Under the pieces are notes generated by a model that was given only the letters and a program-made list of their open reading frames with translations, searched no databases and was not told the DNA's origin. Shown here in pieces: positions 26,019-35,671 of a stretch of DNA of 37,565 nucleotides; position 1 is the first letter of the stretch; the number at the start of each line of letters is the position of its first letter. This DNA comes from Blastocatellia bacterium (lineage in GTDB: Bacteria; Acidobacteriota; Blastocatellia; Pyrinomonadales; Pyrinomonadaceae): the NCBI GenBank assembly GCA_013697915.1, contig JACCVY010000122.1, positions 1 through 37,565 of the forward strand, in the 5' to 3' direction. The translations under genes were made by a program, and so were the position numbers.

Positions 26019-26456
26019 TCAGTTAACTGCCTGCGAGGAGTTATCCGCCGAAGGTTCGCGCCCATCAGAAACAGTCAACGGCTGTTCGTCAAAGAGAGTT
26101 GAATTGATCAGCGTCTGTACCCAGTACTGCCCTGCCGCTGGAAACGTGACGTTCACAAAAAAGCTGATGTTGTCTGCAAATCCGCCCGGGGTTATTTCAA
26201 AACTGGTTGGCTGCGATACGACGATGGGATGTTGCCGATCAGGGGTCAGAATTCTAACTTCGGAAAGATGAGTGCCCTCGCCGCGCCAGTGATTGACCAC
26301 CGCAAACTTGATCAGCGAGACGGGCAACTGCTGCACCATGATGTTTTGGAACACGCCCATAAACGAAAGTTTGTTGCCGACTTCCAGCCGCACGTCATCG
26401 CAAAAAAGCGTGTAAAGCAATTCGAGTTTTTGATCATTAGTTTGCTTTGATATCAT
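26019..26456 (-). CDS. DUF6941-like hypothetical protein
   Basis: 145 residues, ATG with AGGAAAG just upstream. It reads LELLYTLFCDDVRLEVGNKLSFMGVFQNI, then a beta-rich middle (FEITPGGFADNISFFVNVTFPAAGQYWVQTLINSTL), the pattern of the small DUF6941 proteins. They have no known function and look like a single beta-sandwich domain. There is no signal peptide. It lies 41 bp downstream of ligA on the same strand, so it is probably the last gene of an M20-ligA transcript. Confidence 0.7.
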   Translation of the reverse strand: MISKQTNDQKLELLYTLFCDDVRLEVGNKLSFMGVFQNIMVQQLPVSLIKFAVVNHWRGEGTHLSEVRILTPDRQHPIVVSQPTSFEITPGGFADNISFFVNVTFPAAGQYWVQTLINSTLFDEQPLTVSDGREPSADNSSQAVN

Positions 26457-26497
26457 TTTACTTTCCTGTCAAGAATTCAAGTTCGGTAGTCTCAGGG

Positions 26498-28579
<2,082 letters not shown>

Positions 28580-30010
28580 TCAGGAATGTTTTCCGCTTTG
28601 TGAAATGCCGGCATGACTGCCACTAACCTGCGCGGCGCCACTCGTTTTGCTTTTCGTCTCGGCCAGCTTGTTTATCACTCGGCCGATCATGCGAATGTTC
28701 TGAAGAAAATCGTCGAGGCGAATATTTTCATCCGGCCCATGTGGATTCGATCCCGCGTGACTAATGCCAAAGGATGCGACCGGCGTGGGAGGCGACGACG
28801 CGCCACAGACTGCACCGACCGGGCCACTCGCCGGATCCATCGGGTAAACCAGCGGCGTACTTCCATAAACTTCTGTTGCCGACTGGATCACGGCGCGAGC
28901 GACGGTCGATTGCGCGGAAGACTTTGCGAGCGGCGCGCTGGCCAGTTCGATAATCTCAATGTCTTTGAAGCCACGCTCGTCCAGATGCGCGCGCAAAAGT
29001 TCCACTATGAGCGGCGGCGTAAGATCCGGGACCAGCCGAAAATCCAGTCGCGCCACTGCCAGGCTGGGAAGAATTGTTTTCATTCCGGCTTCAGTGTGAC
29101 CGGTTTGGATGCCGCAAATTGTACAAGTCGGTCCGAAGATGTGCTCTTTCACCAGCGCCGCGCCCTTCAGCGAACGCACCCAACCGCCGATGCGAAACTC
29201 ATGCTTCAAACCAGCTTCGTCAATCTCGATCATTTTGAGCGCTTCGGCATCTTCTGCGCTGATAGGTGCAATTTGCGACGAGAAGCCGTCGATGGTGATC
29301 ACGCCTTTCGGCGACATGATCGTCGCCAGCGCCTGCACCAGTCGCCAGGCTGGGTTGGGAACTATTGCGCCCCACTTTGAATGCAAATCAGCACGCGCGC
29401 CGTGCGCCCGCAACTCGACAAACTGAATGCCCTTGAATCCCAAACTGATGACCGGCCGCTCCTTCGTATCCTTGTACCCTTCATCCCAAATACAGCCTTC
29501 GGCGGCGAACATTTCGGGATGATCGTTTGCGAAACGATAAAGGCTTGGGCTGCCCAGCCCATCTTCGCCTTCAACGAAAAAACGCAGCGACACCGGCAAC
29601 TTGCCAAAAGTTTTTTGATAGGCTTCGACAGCAGCGAGTCGCGCGACCAGATCGCCTTTGCTGTTTGCGGCGCCGCGCGCGTAAAGCTTGCCGTCAAGAA
29701 TCGTTGCCGCGAATGGACCAACCGACCATTCACTTAAATGGCCCACCGGCTGGACGTCATAGTGGCCATAAAGAAGGTAACTCTGCGGCCCGCTGCCGCA
29801 TTCACCGTAGATTATTGGATAGCCATTGCCGACGCGCTGTGAACGCGTGCCGATGCCCACGCGCTGCATCATTTGTTCGACCGTCTCGGCAATTGCGCGC
29901 ATGCCGGTGCCGCGCGCCGCAACCGAAGGCATGCGACAGAGCGTCTGCAAACGCTCAACAAAACTCTGCGCGTGCCGGTCAACATATTTGTCGAAACGAG
30001 AAAAGGTCAT
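28580..30010 (-). CDS. M20-family peptidase/dipeptidase homologue with altered metal site
   Basis: 476 residues. The overall plan is that of M20 dinuclear zinc dipeptidases: YGHYDVQP (H83, D85), EGxxxxGSPSL, the dimerisation domain in the middle and a late His in SNPHGPDENIR. Three positions differ from the family. The bridging Asp of RGxxDxKG is Asn (RGAANSKG, N116). The catalytic Glu-Glu pair of EGEEExGS reads Glu-Asp-Gly (E149-D150-G151). The C-terminal ~25 residues (after LAETKSKTSG) are a Ser/Gly/His tail. No signal peptide. The altered residues imply changed metal use or loss of hydrolysis. The gene precedes ligA by ~25 bp. Confidence 0.85.
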   Translation of the reverse strand: MTFSRFDKYVDRHAQSFVERLQTLCRMPSVAARGTGMRAIAETVEQMMQRVGIGTRSQRVGNGYPIIYGECGSGPQSYLLYGHYDVQPVGHLSEWSVGPFAATILDGKLYARGAANSKGDLVARLAAVEAYQKTFGKLPVSLRFFVEGEDGLGSPSLYRFANDHPEMFAAEGCIWDEGYKDTKERPVISLGFKGIQFVELRAHGARADLHSKWGAIVPNPAWRLVQALATIMSPKGVITIDGFSSQIAPISAEDAEALKMIEIDEAGLKHEFRIGGWVRSLKGAALVKEHIFGPTCTICGIQTGHTEAGMKTILPSLAVARLDFRLVPDLTPPLIVELLRAHLDERGFKDIEIIELASAPLAKSSAQSTVARAVIQSATEVYGSTPLVYPMDPASGPVGAVCGASSPPTPVASFGISHAGSNPHGPDENIRLDDFLQNIRMIGRVINKLAETKSKTSGAAQVSGSHAGISQSGKHS

Positions 30011-30073
30011 ATGACTTTGAATGATCGTTTCTAACTGGTGGATTCAAGTTTGAAGCGCAACCTCGATTGCGTC

Positions 30074-30253
30074 TTCGCTCCGGAGGAGCGAGATGTTTAT
30101 AGACCAGCGGCAATTTTAAATAACTTCGCTCCGCAGGAGCGAGATCTACCGTTAATTTACTGGCGAATAGTCAGGAACACATTGCGCTCCTATGGAGCGC
30201 AGGATTTTTGATACCAATATCAGCTATAAACATCTCGCCCCTTCCGGGCGAAG
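30074..30253. repeat. Four-hairpin structured element, copy 1
   Basis: Hairpin 1 (30074-30102) reads CGCTCC-gga-GGAGCG followed by AGATGTTTATAG. Hairpin 2 is CGCTCC-gca-GGAGCG (~30126-30141). Hairpin 3 is GCGCTCC-tat-GGAGCGC (~30184-30200). Hairpin 4 (30223-30253) is CTATAAACAT followed by CTCGCCCC...GGGCGAAG. The 15-base ends GCGAGATGTTTATAG and CTATAAACATCTCGC are perfect complements, so the whole element can close as a multi-branched structure. The element fills the 303-bp gap (30011-30313) between the M20 and GNAT genes. No gene is visible there. Confidence 0.88.
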
Positions 30254-30313
30254 CAGTCCAGACATCTTGTCTCGCAACAATGAAACAATCTGCTGCGAAC
30301 CTTATGTTTTTGA

Positions 30314-31078
30314 CTAATCTAAGCCTTCCGCTGCGTACAGAAGATAGCGTGGCTGGTCCAGCGCGCGATCAAAACCTGCGCAAAGCAACCCGCCCGCAAA
30401 CGCGTTTTGAAACTCTGTTCGCACCCGCAATTGTTCCTCCCGGGCAGCGCGCGGATTTTGCGTGCACAGACCGTTCCAATCAGCAGGAATTTGAATCGTC
30501 CGCGCCGCGGGCACAGCAAATGATGCCGTCGCGCCTTGTGCCAACTTTATTACTCTGTTCGATTGCAGCCGCCATTCGGCAAACAGCCTATCGCTGTCGA
30601 TTCCCGGCGGCGGTGTACCCTCAGACAGCGGGCTCGTCGAGTAATCCGTGCCGTAGAAATTTGCCGCGTAACTGCGCACCGTCACCCCCAGCCGATTGAG
30701 ATTAAAGTGTGCATTGCGCGCTTGCATTGGATCCCAGGTCCACTTAATGAAATTTCGCCCTTCATTTATGGCGCGCTCTCGCTGGCTCCATTTCAACCGC
30801 GCGCCCACGCCTTTGTTCTGGTAGTCGCGCGCGACCGCCATCATGTGCGAATAACCGAAGATGGAATCGTCGTGCACCGCCGGCAGGTGATGAACAAACC
30901 CTACCAGGCGTTCAGCAACAAGAGCGCCCAACGTCCAACCACCCGCCTGGCGCGAAACAATTAAATGACGACGAGGCGAGATTTCCAGTTCGGGCAAACC
31001 GAAAACTTCTCGCTGCAAGCGGATACAACTATCGAATTCGTCGATGGTGGTGCATTCACGGATTTGAATGCCGTCCAT
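30314..31078 (-). CDS. GNAT-like acetyltransferase (COG3375-type)
   Basis: 254 residues from ATG 31078, which shares its A with the TGA stop of the kinase-like gene (TGATG), indicating translational coupling; a TTG one codon upstream is the alternative. Residues ~5-150 form a GNAT fold (ECTTIDEFDSCIRLQREVFG, then SHMMAVARDYQNKGVGARLKWSQRERAINEG, the acetyl-CoA loop being QNKGVGA). The segment IKWTWDPMQARNAHFNLNRLGVTVRSYAANFYG is typical of the 'predicted GNAT superfamily' proteins of COG3375. The C-terminal ~90 residues are an additional domain. The substrate is unknown. Coupling to a histidine-kinase-like protein suggests a shared signalling or modification role. Confidence 0.82.
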   Translation of the reverse strand: MDGIQIRECTTIDEFDSCIRLQREVFGLPELEISPRRHLIVSRQAGGWTLGALVAERLVGFVHHLPAVHDDSIFGYSHMMAVARDYQNKGVGARLKWSQRERAINEGRNFIKWTWDPMQARNAHFNLNRLGVTVRSYAANFYGTDYSTSPLSEGTPPPGIDSDRLFAEWRLQSNRVIKLAQGATASFAVPAARTIQIPADWNGLCTQNPRAAREEQLRVRTEFQNAFAGGLLCAGFDRALDQPRYLLYAAEGLD

Positions 31079-31899
31079 CAAGGCACCTTCACCGGACCAG
31101 CGGGTAATTGCAGTGAGGTCCGCAATCCGCCGGTCTCGCGGTTCTGCAAAGTCACGGCGCCTTTCATCATTTCGACCAGGCGACGACCCACGATGATTCC
31201 CAGCTCATTTAGATCGGTTTTTCCGGCGCGCGGCGCTTCCTCGGGGTCAAACACCAGAGACATATTTTTTATGGCGGCGCCTTCGTCTTCGATTTGCACT
31301 TGCAGCGTTGGTCCATCAAGTAATTTCGCGTAAGTCGTCACGTGCTGACCTGAGGTGCTGCGACTCACCGCCCAGGAGAGAAACGTAAAGAGTATCTGCC
31401 GCAACCGCCCTTGATCCGAAACGATTGTCGTTGCGTCAGGAGCAAGATGGTATTCGAGCGTCACATCATTCTTCTGTGCCAGGCGGCCAACGGCAGCACA
31501 GGTGTCGCGTAACGTGTCAGCCAGCGAGAATTCGTGAACGAACAACTCCGCCGGCCCCGATTCCAGGCGCGACAAATCTACCAATTGATTAAGACTGGCA
31601 AGCTGCTGCATTCCGGAGTTCTGAATCTTCTGACAAAAGCGTCGCTGCGTTTCAGTGAGCTTTTCCTGGTCCAGCAGAATTTCAGCAAAGCCGAGTATTG
31701 AAGTCAGCGGGGTGCGCAGTTCGTGTGACATTCGCGCGAGGAATAAGGAACGATAGTGGGAGATGTGGCGCAACTCGCGATTCGCCTCTTCAAGCGCGGC
31801 GGTTCGCTGTTGTAGTTGCTCAATCAATTGCGCCACGCGCTCGTCGTTAGACGGCTCGCTGCTGGTTTTATTTGTTTCCGTTACAGCCTTCTCAGACAT
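31078..31899 (-). CDS. Soluble histidine-kinase-like protein with degenerate ATPase domain
   Basis: 273 residues from ATG 31899. An N-terminal coiled coil (~18-45, VAQLIEQLQQRTAALEEANREL) leads into an intact HisKA motif MSHELRTPL with H59. The ATPase half is decayed. The N box that should read like LLxNAxKF is FLSWAVSRS (W176 for Asn). The G1 box DxGxG is DEGAA (205-209), and the G2 GxGxG loop is reduced to LNELG. No membrane helix or sensor domain is present. It probably cannot bind ATP normally and may serve as a phosphoacceptor, dimerisation partner or inhibitor. It is coupled to the GNAT gene downstream and divergent from the PATAN-DnaJ gene. Confidence 0.8.
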   Translation of the reverse strand: MSEKAVTETNKTSSEPSNDERVAQLIEQLQQRTAALEEANRELRHISHYRSLFLARMSHELRTPLTSILGFAEILLDQEKLTETQRRFCQKIQNSGMQQLASLNQLVDLSRLESGPAELFVHEFSLADTLRDTCAAVGRLAQKNDVTLEYHLAPDATTIVSDQGRLRQILFTFLSWAVSRSTSGQHVTTYAKLLDGPTLQVQIEDEGAAIKNMSLVFDPEEAPRAGKTDLNELGIIVGRRLVEMMKGAVTLQNRETGGLRTSLQLPAGPVKVP

Positions 31900-32093
31900 G
31901 ATAAGGATCGAGCGTAGCCTCGCAGCTCGGTTGCTCCGCGCAGTCGCGCAACTCAATTGTTTCGGTAAGTGCAATATAAGACTGCTCCAGACGAGTGTCA
32001 AAGGCTTGCTTCTTTTTTAACTAAATCGTGCGTTATCATGCTCGTGCCTGATGGTGCCAGGCATTTCTGAAAACGTCTGAGCGCCAGAAACGC

Positions 32094-33623
32094 ATGAAAG
32101 GAACACTTAGCGAGCAGCCTCTCGCCGAACTCATTCGCGAGATTTCTTCCCGGAATTTTTCCGGCACCTTGCGGCTGGAGCGTGACCGCGCCCAGGCGGC
32201 TGTCTATTTTGAAAACGGCCAGGTGATTTTTGCGGCCTCCAACCTTCGCTCACTTCGCCTTAAGGAATATCTGGAAAAACGCGCGCTCGTTTCAGAAAAA
32301 GAACTCACCCCGCTGAGCCGGGATCTTTCCGATTTAGATCTTGCTGCCGCCGTTTGCACTTCCGGCCTGACCACGCGCGAACAAGTCGATCAATTGCTGG
32401 CAGTAATGGTCGCCGATGTGTTGCGCGTAGTTTTGTTATGGACAAACGGAAGTTGGGACTATAACGAGCGAGCGCGGTTGGGCTATCCCATCGAGGTGCC
32501 GGTGGATATCAATAGTCTGCTGCGCGAAGCCGGACACAGACTGCCGCTCAAGTTTGTTTCCGCGCGCTTCCGCAATCCCAACGAAATGATCTCACGAGCT
32601 ATCGGCAGCGAAACGAGCGGAAACAACCTGCTGCCCAACGAAAGTTTTCTGCTGTCACGTCTGGATACACCAACAAAGTTGCAAGAACTGGTGGAACTCA
32701 GCGGACTGCGCGAGCTCGATGCTCATCGAATTATTTATGGGCTTGCGCTTAGCGGAATGGTCACGCGCGAGTACTGGCATCACGCTTTTCGCGCTGAGAA
32801 GGCGCCCACCGGCAAAGAGGCAGGAGAGGTTGCGCCGCCACGCGCAAAAACTCGCGAAGCTGAAGCGGCCGCTGAAGCCGAGAAAGAAATTGCGGAGCTG
32901 GAAACATTTCTCGCACGACTCGGCGACGCAGTTGACTACTACGAAGTTATTGGTTTATCCCCGGAAGCCGACGCCAATGAAATCAAACTGGCCTACTATG
33001 CTCTCGCTCGGCGCTATCACCCCGATCGATTTCATATACAATCCGGCACGCCGCAACATGCGCGTATCAGTTCTGCGTTCGCGCGAGTCACGCAAGCGTA
33101 TGAAACGTTAACTGATCCAGGTGCGCGCTCGGCCTACGATGCAGGCCTCGAGCGTTCGCGGCAATTCTCCGGATCTCGCAAGTCGAAAGCCGGCGGTGCT
33201 GTTGGTCCTACAGAGGGATTTGAATTTGCGGTGGGTTCGCCTGACGACGAGTTCCAGGAGGCCGGTCAATGTTTCCGGGAAGGCCTCCAGGCACTACAGG
33301 CTGGTCAGCTTCAGTTAGCAGTGAAGCAATTGGCAGCGGCGGCAAGGCTGTCCCCTCGAGATGCACGCTATCGCGCTCACTATGGGCGCGCCCTCGCCGC
33401 GGGTGAGCAGACACGCCGGCTGGCTGAAAGCGAACTCCAGGCGGCGGTGAAACTGGAGCCTGCCGCTACAATGTATCGCACCATGTTGGCGGAATTGTAT
33501 TTTGATTTGAACTTTCACCGGCGCGCGCAAACTGAGTTGAAACGAGCGCTGAGTATCGATCCAAACGATGCCAAAGCGCGCGCTCTGCTGCGCAAAATTG
33601 AGAAAGCCGGGAGAACAGGTTAA
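32094..33623 (+). CDS. PATAN (DUF4388) - DnaJ - TPR protein
   Basis: 509 residues. Residues 1-~160 form a PATAN/DUF4388 domain (MKGTLSEQPLAELIREISSRNFSGTLRLE, then VYFENGQVIFAAS). Residues ~160-250 are a helical linker with a winged-helix look (KLQELVELSGLRELDAHRIIYGLALSGMV). An Ala/Glu-rich coil (~260-285) precedes a J domain at ~288-355 with the HPD motif (RYHPDRF). The C-terminal ~130 residues are TPR repeats (FREGLQALQAGQLQLAVKQL, then RALSIDPNDAKARALLRK). PATAN domains occur in gliding, motility and two-component proteins of bacteria with complex behaviour. The DnaJ part would recruit DnaK. Cytoplasmic. It is divergent from the kinase-like gene and followed by an HD-GYP-like gene. Confidence 0.88.
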   Translation: MKGTLSEQPLAELIREISSRNFSGTLRLERDRAQAAVYFENGQVIFAASNLRSLRLKEYLEKRALVSEKELTPLSRDLSDLDLAAAVCTSGLTTREQVDQLLAVMVADVLRVVLLWTNGSWDYNERARLGYPIEVPVDINSLLREAGHRLPLKFVSARFRNPNEMISRAIGSETSGNNLLPNESFLLSRLDTPTKLQELVELSGLRELDAHRIIYGLALSGMVTREYWHHAFRAEKAPTGKEAGEVAPPRAKTREAEAAAEAEKEIAELETFLARLGDAVDYYEVIGLSPEADANEIKLAYYALARRYHPDRFHIQSGTPQHARISSAFARVTQAYETLTDPGARSAYDAGLERSRQFSGSRKSKAGGAVGPTEGFEFAVGSPDDEFQEAGQCFREGLQALQAGQLQLAVKQLAAAARLSPRDARYRAHYGRALAAGEQTRRLAESELQAAVKLEPAATMYRTMLAELYFDLNFHRRAQTELKRALSIDPNDAKARALLRKIEKAGRTG

Positions 33624-33632
33624 GAGCAGGTT

Positions 33633-33742
33633 TTTGGAGTGCGGCGGCTTGACTCTGCTTTTGGCCAGGCTCGCGAATCGTACAAGAAAAAAGCCAACTC
33701 TTTGGAGTCGTGAAAGGGGCGTCGAGCCGCCGCAGTCCAAAG
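33633..33742. repeat. Inverted repeat, 'TTTGGAGTGCGGCGGCT' family
   Basis: The left arm (33633-33653) begins TTTGGAGTGCGGCGGCTTGA. The right arm (33721-33742) ends GCCGCCGCAGTCCAAAG. They pair over ~21 bp with two mismatches. The interior (~67 bp) includes a second TTTGGAGTCG at 33701. It lies 10 bp after the stop of the PATAN-DnaJ gene and before the HD gene (33765). Related to 2088-2211. Confidence 0.82.
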
Positions 33743-33764
33743 CGTTAACGAAAGACTAATCATC

Positions 33765-34433
33765 ATGGTGACAGCTCCGGTTGAAACTGAACACGAACGC
33801 CTGGCGCGCGAGGCTTACCTGCAACTTGCATCAGCCGCCGATCGCTTTGAGCGTTACGAAAATCCGCATGCAGTGCGCATCGCTGCACTTGCCGACGCGA
33901 TTGCTCAAGCCTTTCATCTGGCGTCGCAGGATCGTCTGTCGCTGCGTAGCGCGGCCCACATGCACGACCTTGGCGAAGTGGCGATGGAGCGTGAATACAT
34001 TCGCCGCGAAGGCTCGCTGAGCGAAGAAGAGCGGTTGGATTTGGCTCGTCATCCGGTGATTGGCGAACAGGAAGCCGCTCGTGCCAGCGCCGACCGCGCT
34101 GTGCAATTGCTCGTCCGCTGGCATCATGAGTGGTGGAATGGCTGCGGTTATCCCGATGCGTTGAGACAGAATGAAATCCCGCTTGCCGCGCGCATATTGC
34201 GCGTCGCCGATTCTTACGCCGCGCTTACCGACGCGCGCCCCTATCGACCTGCGCTTAGCGAAGCCGAAGCGCGCCGGCAAATCATCGAGCGCGCCGCAAT
34301 TGAATTTGATCCGAGTATCGTAAGAGTCTTTCTTTCACTTCCCGACATGGAAGAACTGCGCTCGTTTGCGCGGCCGGCGAAACCGGCAGTGATAGTTGAC
34401 GAGGGCCCGGGGTTGTTTTCATCGTTTACATAA
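33765..34433 (+). CDS. HD-GYP-like domain protein
   Basis: 222 residues. The metal-binding pattern of HD-GYP phosphodiesterases can be followed: H35, H67-D68 (HMHDLGE), H96 (HPVIGE), H120-H121 (HHEWWNGCGYP, the GYP motif) and D149 (VADSYAALT). Differences from consensus: Lys after HDIG is Glu, the Asp of HHExxDG is Asn, and the FDA triplet is YAA. The main metal ligands are therefore present, while some c-di-GMP-contact positions changed. It could hydrolyse c-di-GMP or a related dinucleotide, or act on another phosphoester. No receiver or sensor domain is attached. No clear ribosome site precedes ATG 33765. It lies in the same transcriptional direction as the PATAN gene. Confidence 0.82.
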   Translation: MVTAPVETEHERLAREAYLQLASAADRFERYENPHAVRIAALADAIAQAFHLASQDRLSLRSAAHMHDLGEVAMEREYIRREGSLSEEERLDLARHPVIGEQEAARASADRAVQLLVRWHHEWWNGCGYPDALRQNEIPLAARILRVADSYAALTDARPYRPALSEAEARRQIIERAAIEFDPSIVRVFLSLPDMEELRSFARPAKPAVIVDEGPGLFSSFT

Positions 34434-34503
34434 CACCTCGAACTGTGGATCTTAAGAAATTAATGGTGAATCCCGAGTTACAAACGAAATAGTGGACTTC
34501 GTT

Positions 34504-34686
34504 TTCGCTCCAGCGGAGCGAGATGTTTATAGCAGCGAGCCCACCCCCAAAGATTTTCGCTCCGCGAGGAGCGACACGCGGCAACGGAACGACTACCCAG
34601 GTACGAAAAGGCGATTGCGCTCCTACGGAGCTAAGGGGAAAGAAATGACTGCCATGCTATAAACATCTCGCCCCTCTGGGGCGAAG
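34504..34686. repeat. Four-hairpin structured element, copy 2
   Basis: Hairpin 1 (34504-34532) is CGCTCC-agc-GGAGCG followed by AGATGTTTATAG. Hairpin 2 (~34557-34573) is CGCTCC-gcga-GGAGCG. Hairpin 3 (~34616-34631) is GCGCTCC-tac-GGAGC. Hairpin 4 (34656-34686) is CTATAAACAT followed by CTCGCCCC-tct-GGGGCGAAG. Length, order and spacing match copy 1 at 30074-30253 within a few bases, while the linkers between hairpins share little. It fills the 302-bp gap 34434-34735, which has no gene. Confidence 0.88.
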
Positions 34687-34735
34687 GACAAAACATGTTT
34701 CTGTACCACTTCCAACTTGAATTTACGAATACAAA

Positions 34736-35671
34736 ATGACTCCTGCAACTTTCTCCAATGGCTGGCTTAATTTCGAGCTGAGCGTCCTGCGTCGTTTAAA
34801 ATTCGCTTCGGTGGCCTTTCCCTTCACCGGCGAGCCGCAGCTTGGAATGCAACTCAAGCATTGGCAGGTCCGCGTTGCCGCTAACGATCCAATGACCTGG
34901 TCATTTATCAAGTCTACCGCGCTGCTGGAGAACAACACCTACCGCCTTAGCGATGAAGAGCTTGAGACAGTTGTTGAAGACGCCTACGTGCCGCGCGATC
35001 GTTTCGATAATCCATCGCTGTTGAACTGGTTCAATCAGACTGATGCCTGGTGGTTTGACACGGTGCGCTTCAATGCTGAGCGGCTCGATGCTCCTTACAA
35101 ACGCGCGCTCGCGTTAACGCTTGGCATGCTGGTCGGCGACTATGTGCTTTCGTTTACTGAAACTAATCGTCACCTGCGTGAACCCGCATCGTTGTCGCGC
35201 GTGTTTCGCCGGCTGGCTGACTTGCTGCCTTACCCGCACGACAATTCTTTCCGCAGCAAAGCCTCTAATCAGGACGTGCGCGCTTTTCTGGCTGAACGCC
35301 GTCACAGCGATCTGATGTTCCTGCGTTTGCCGCCGCTGGAGGATTCGCATGCAAACCAACGGACTGCGGACGCGTGGCGTGAAGAATGGCTGCAAGGTGG
35401 CGACGATTTTTGGCAAGGCTTTGAGCAGCGCCGCGCCGGTAAGCTGGGCGCGCGCGCGCAAAGCAAGCAACAATACCTGGGCTTCCTCGAGGATTTGTTG
35501 CACACGGCCGCGCACATACCGGGCTGGGCCATCGCGCTGGTCGAAAACGGCTTCATCTCAATTGAAGAGCTGGTCGAAACCGTGAGCCGCGTTCGCAAAG
35601 TCGATGCTATCTACTCAAAGGATTTTTCAGATCTACTGGGAGTGCGCGCCACCATCGTCACTGCGAGTTAG
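34736..35671 (+). CDS. Hypothetical protein, unknown fold
   Basis: 311 residues from ATG 34736. No signal peptide or membrane helix. The middle reads WQVRVAANDPMTW, then NPSLLNWFNQTDAWWFDTVRF and RALALTLGMLVGDYVLSF. This faintly recalls the layout of D12-class adenine methylases (a VxANDxN-like strand followed by helices), but the catalytic DPPY and the GG(K/R) SAM motif are absent, so I would not assign that function. Residues ~200-250 (HANQRTADAWREEWLQGGDDFWQGFEQRRAGK) are helical and charged. Its end overlaps the end of the convergent response-regulator gene by 14 bp. Confidence 0.6.
   Translation: MTPATFSNGWLNFELSVLRRLKFASVAFPFTGEPQLGMQLKHWQVRVAANDPMTWSFIKSTALLENNTYRLSDEELETVVEDAYVPRDRFDNPSLLNWFNQTDAWWFDTVRFNAERLDAPYKRALALTLGMLVGDYVLSFTETNRHLREPASLSRVFRRLADLLPYPHDNSFRSKASNQDVRAFLAERRHSDLMFLRLPPLEDSHANQRTADAWREEWLQGGDDFWQGFEQRRAGKLGARAQSKQQYLGFLEDLLHTAAHIPGWAIALVENGFISIEELVETVSRVRKVDAIYSKDFSDLLGVRATIVTAS

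Noticed and set aside
28613-29380. A 255-codon open frame on the plus strand
   Set aside because: It is antisense to the conserved M20-family gene, has no recognisable domain, and its composition is that of a complementary frame.
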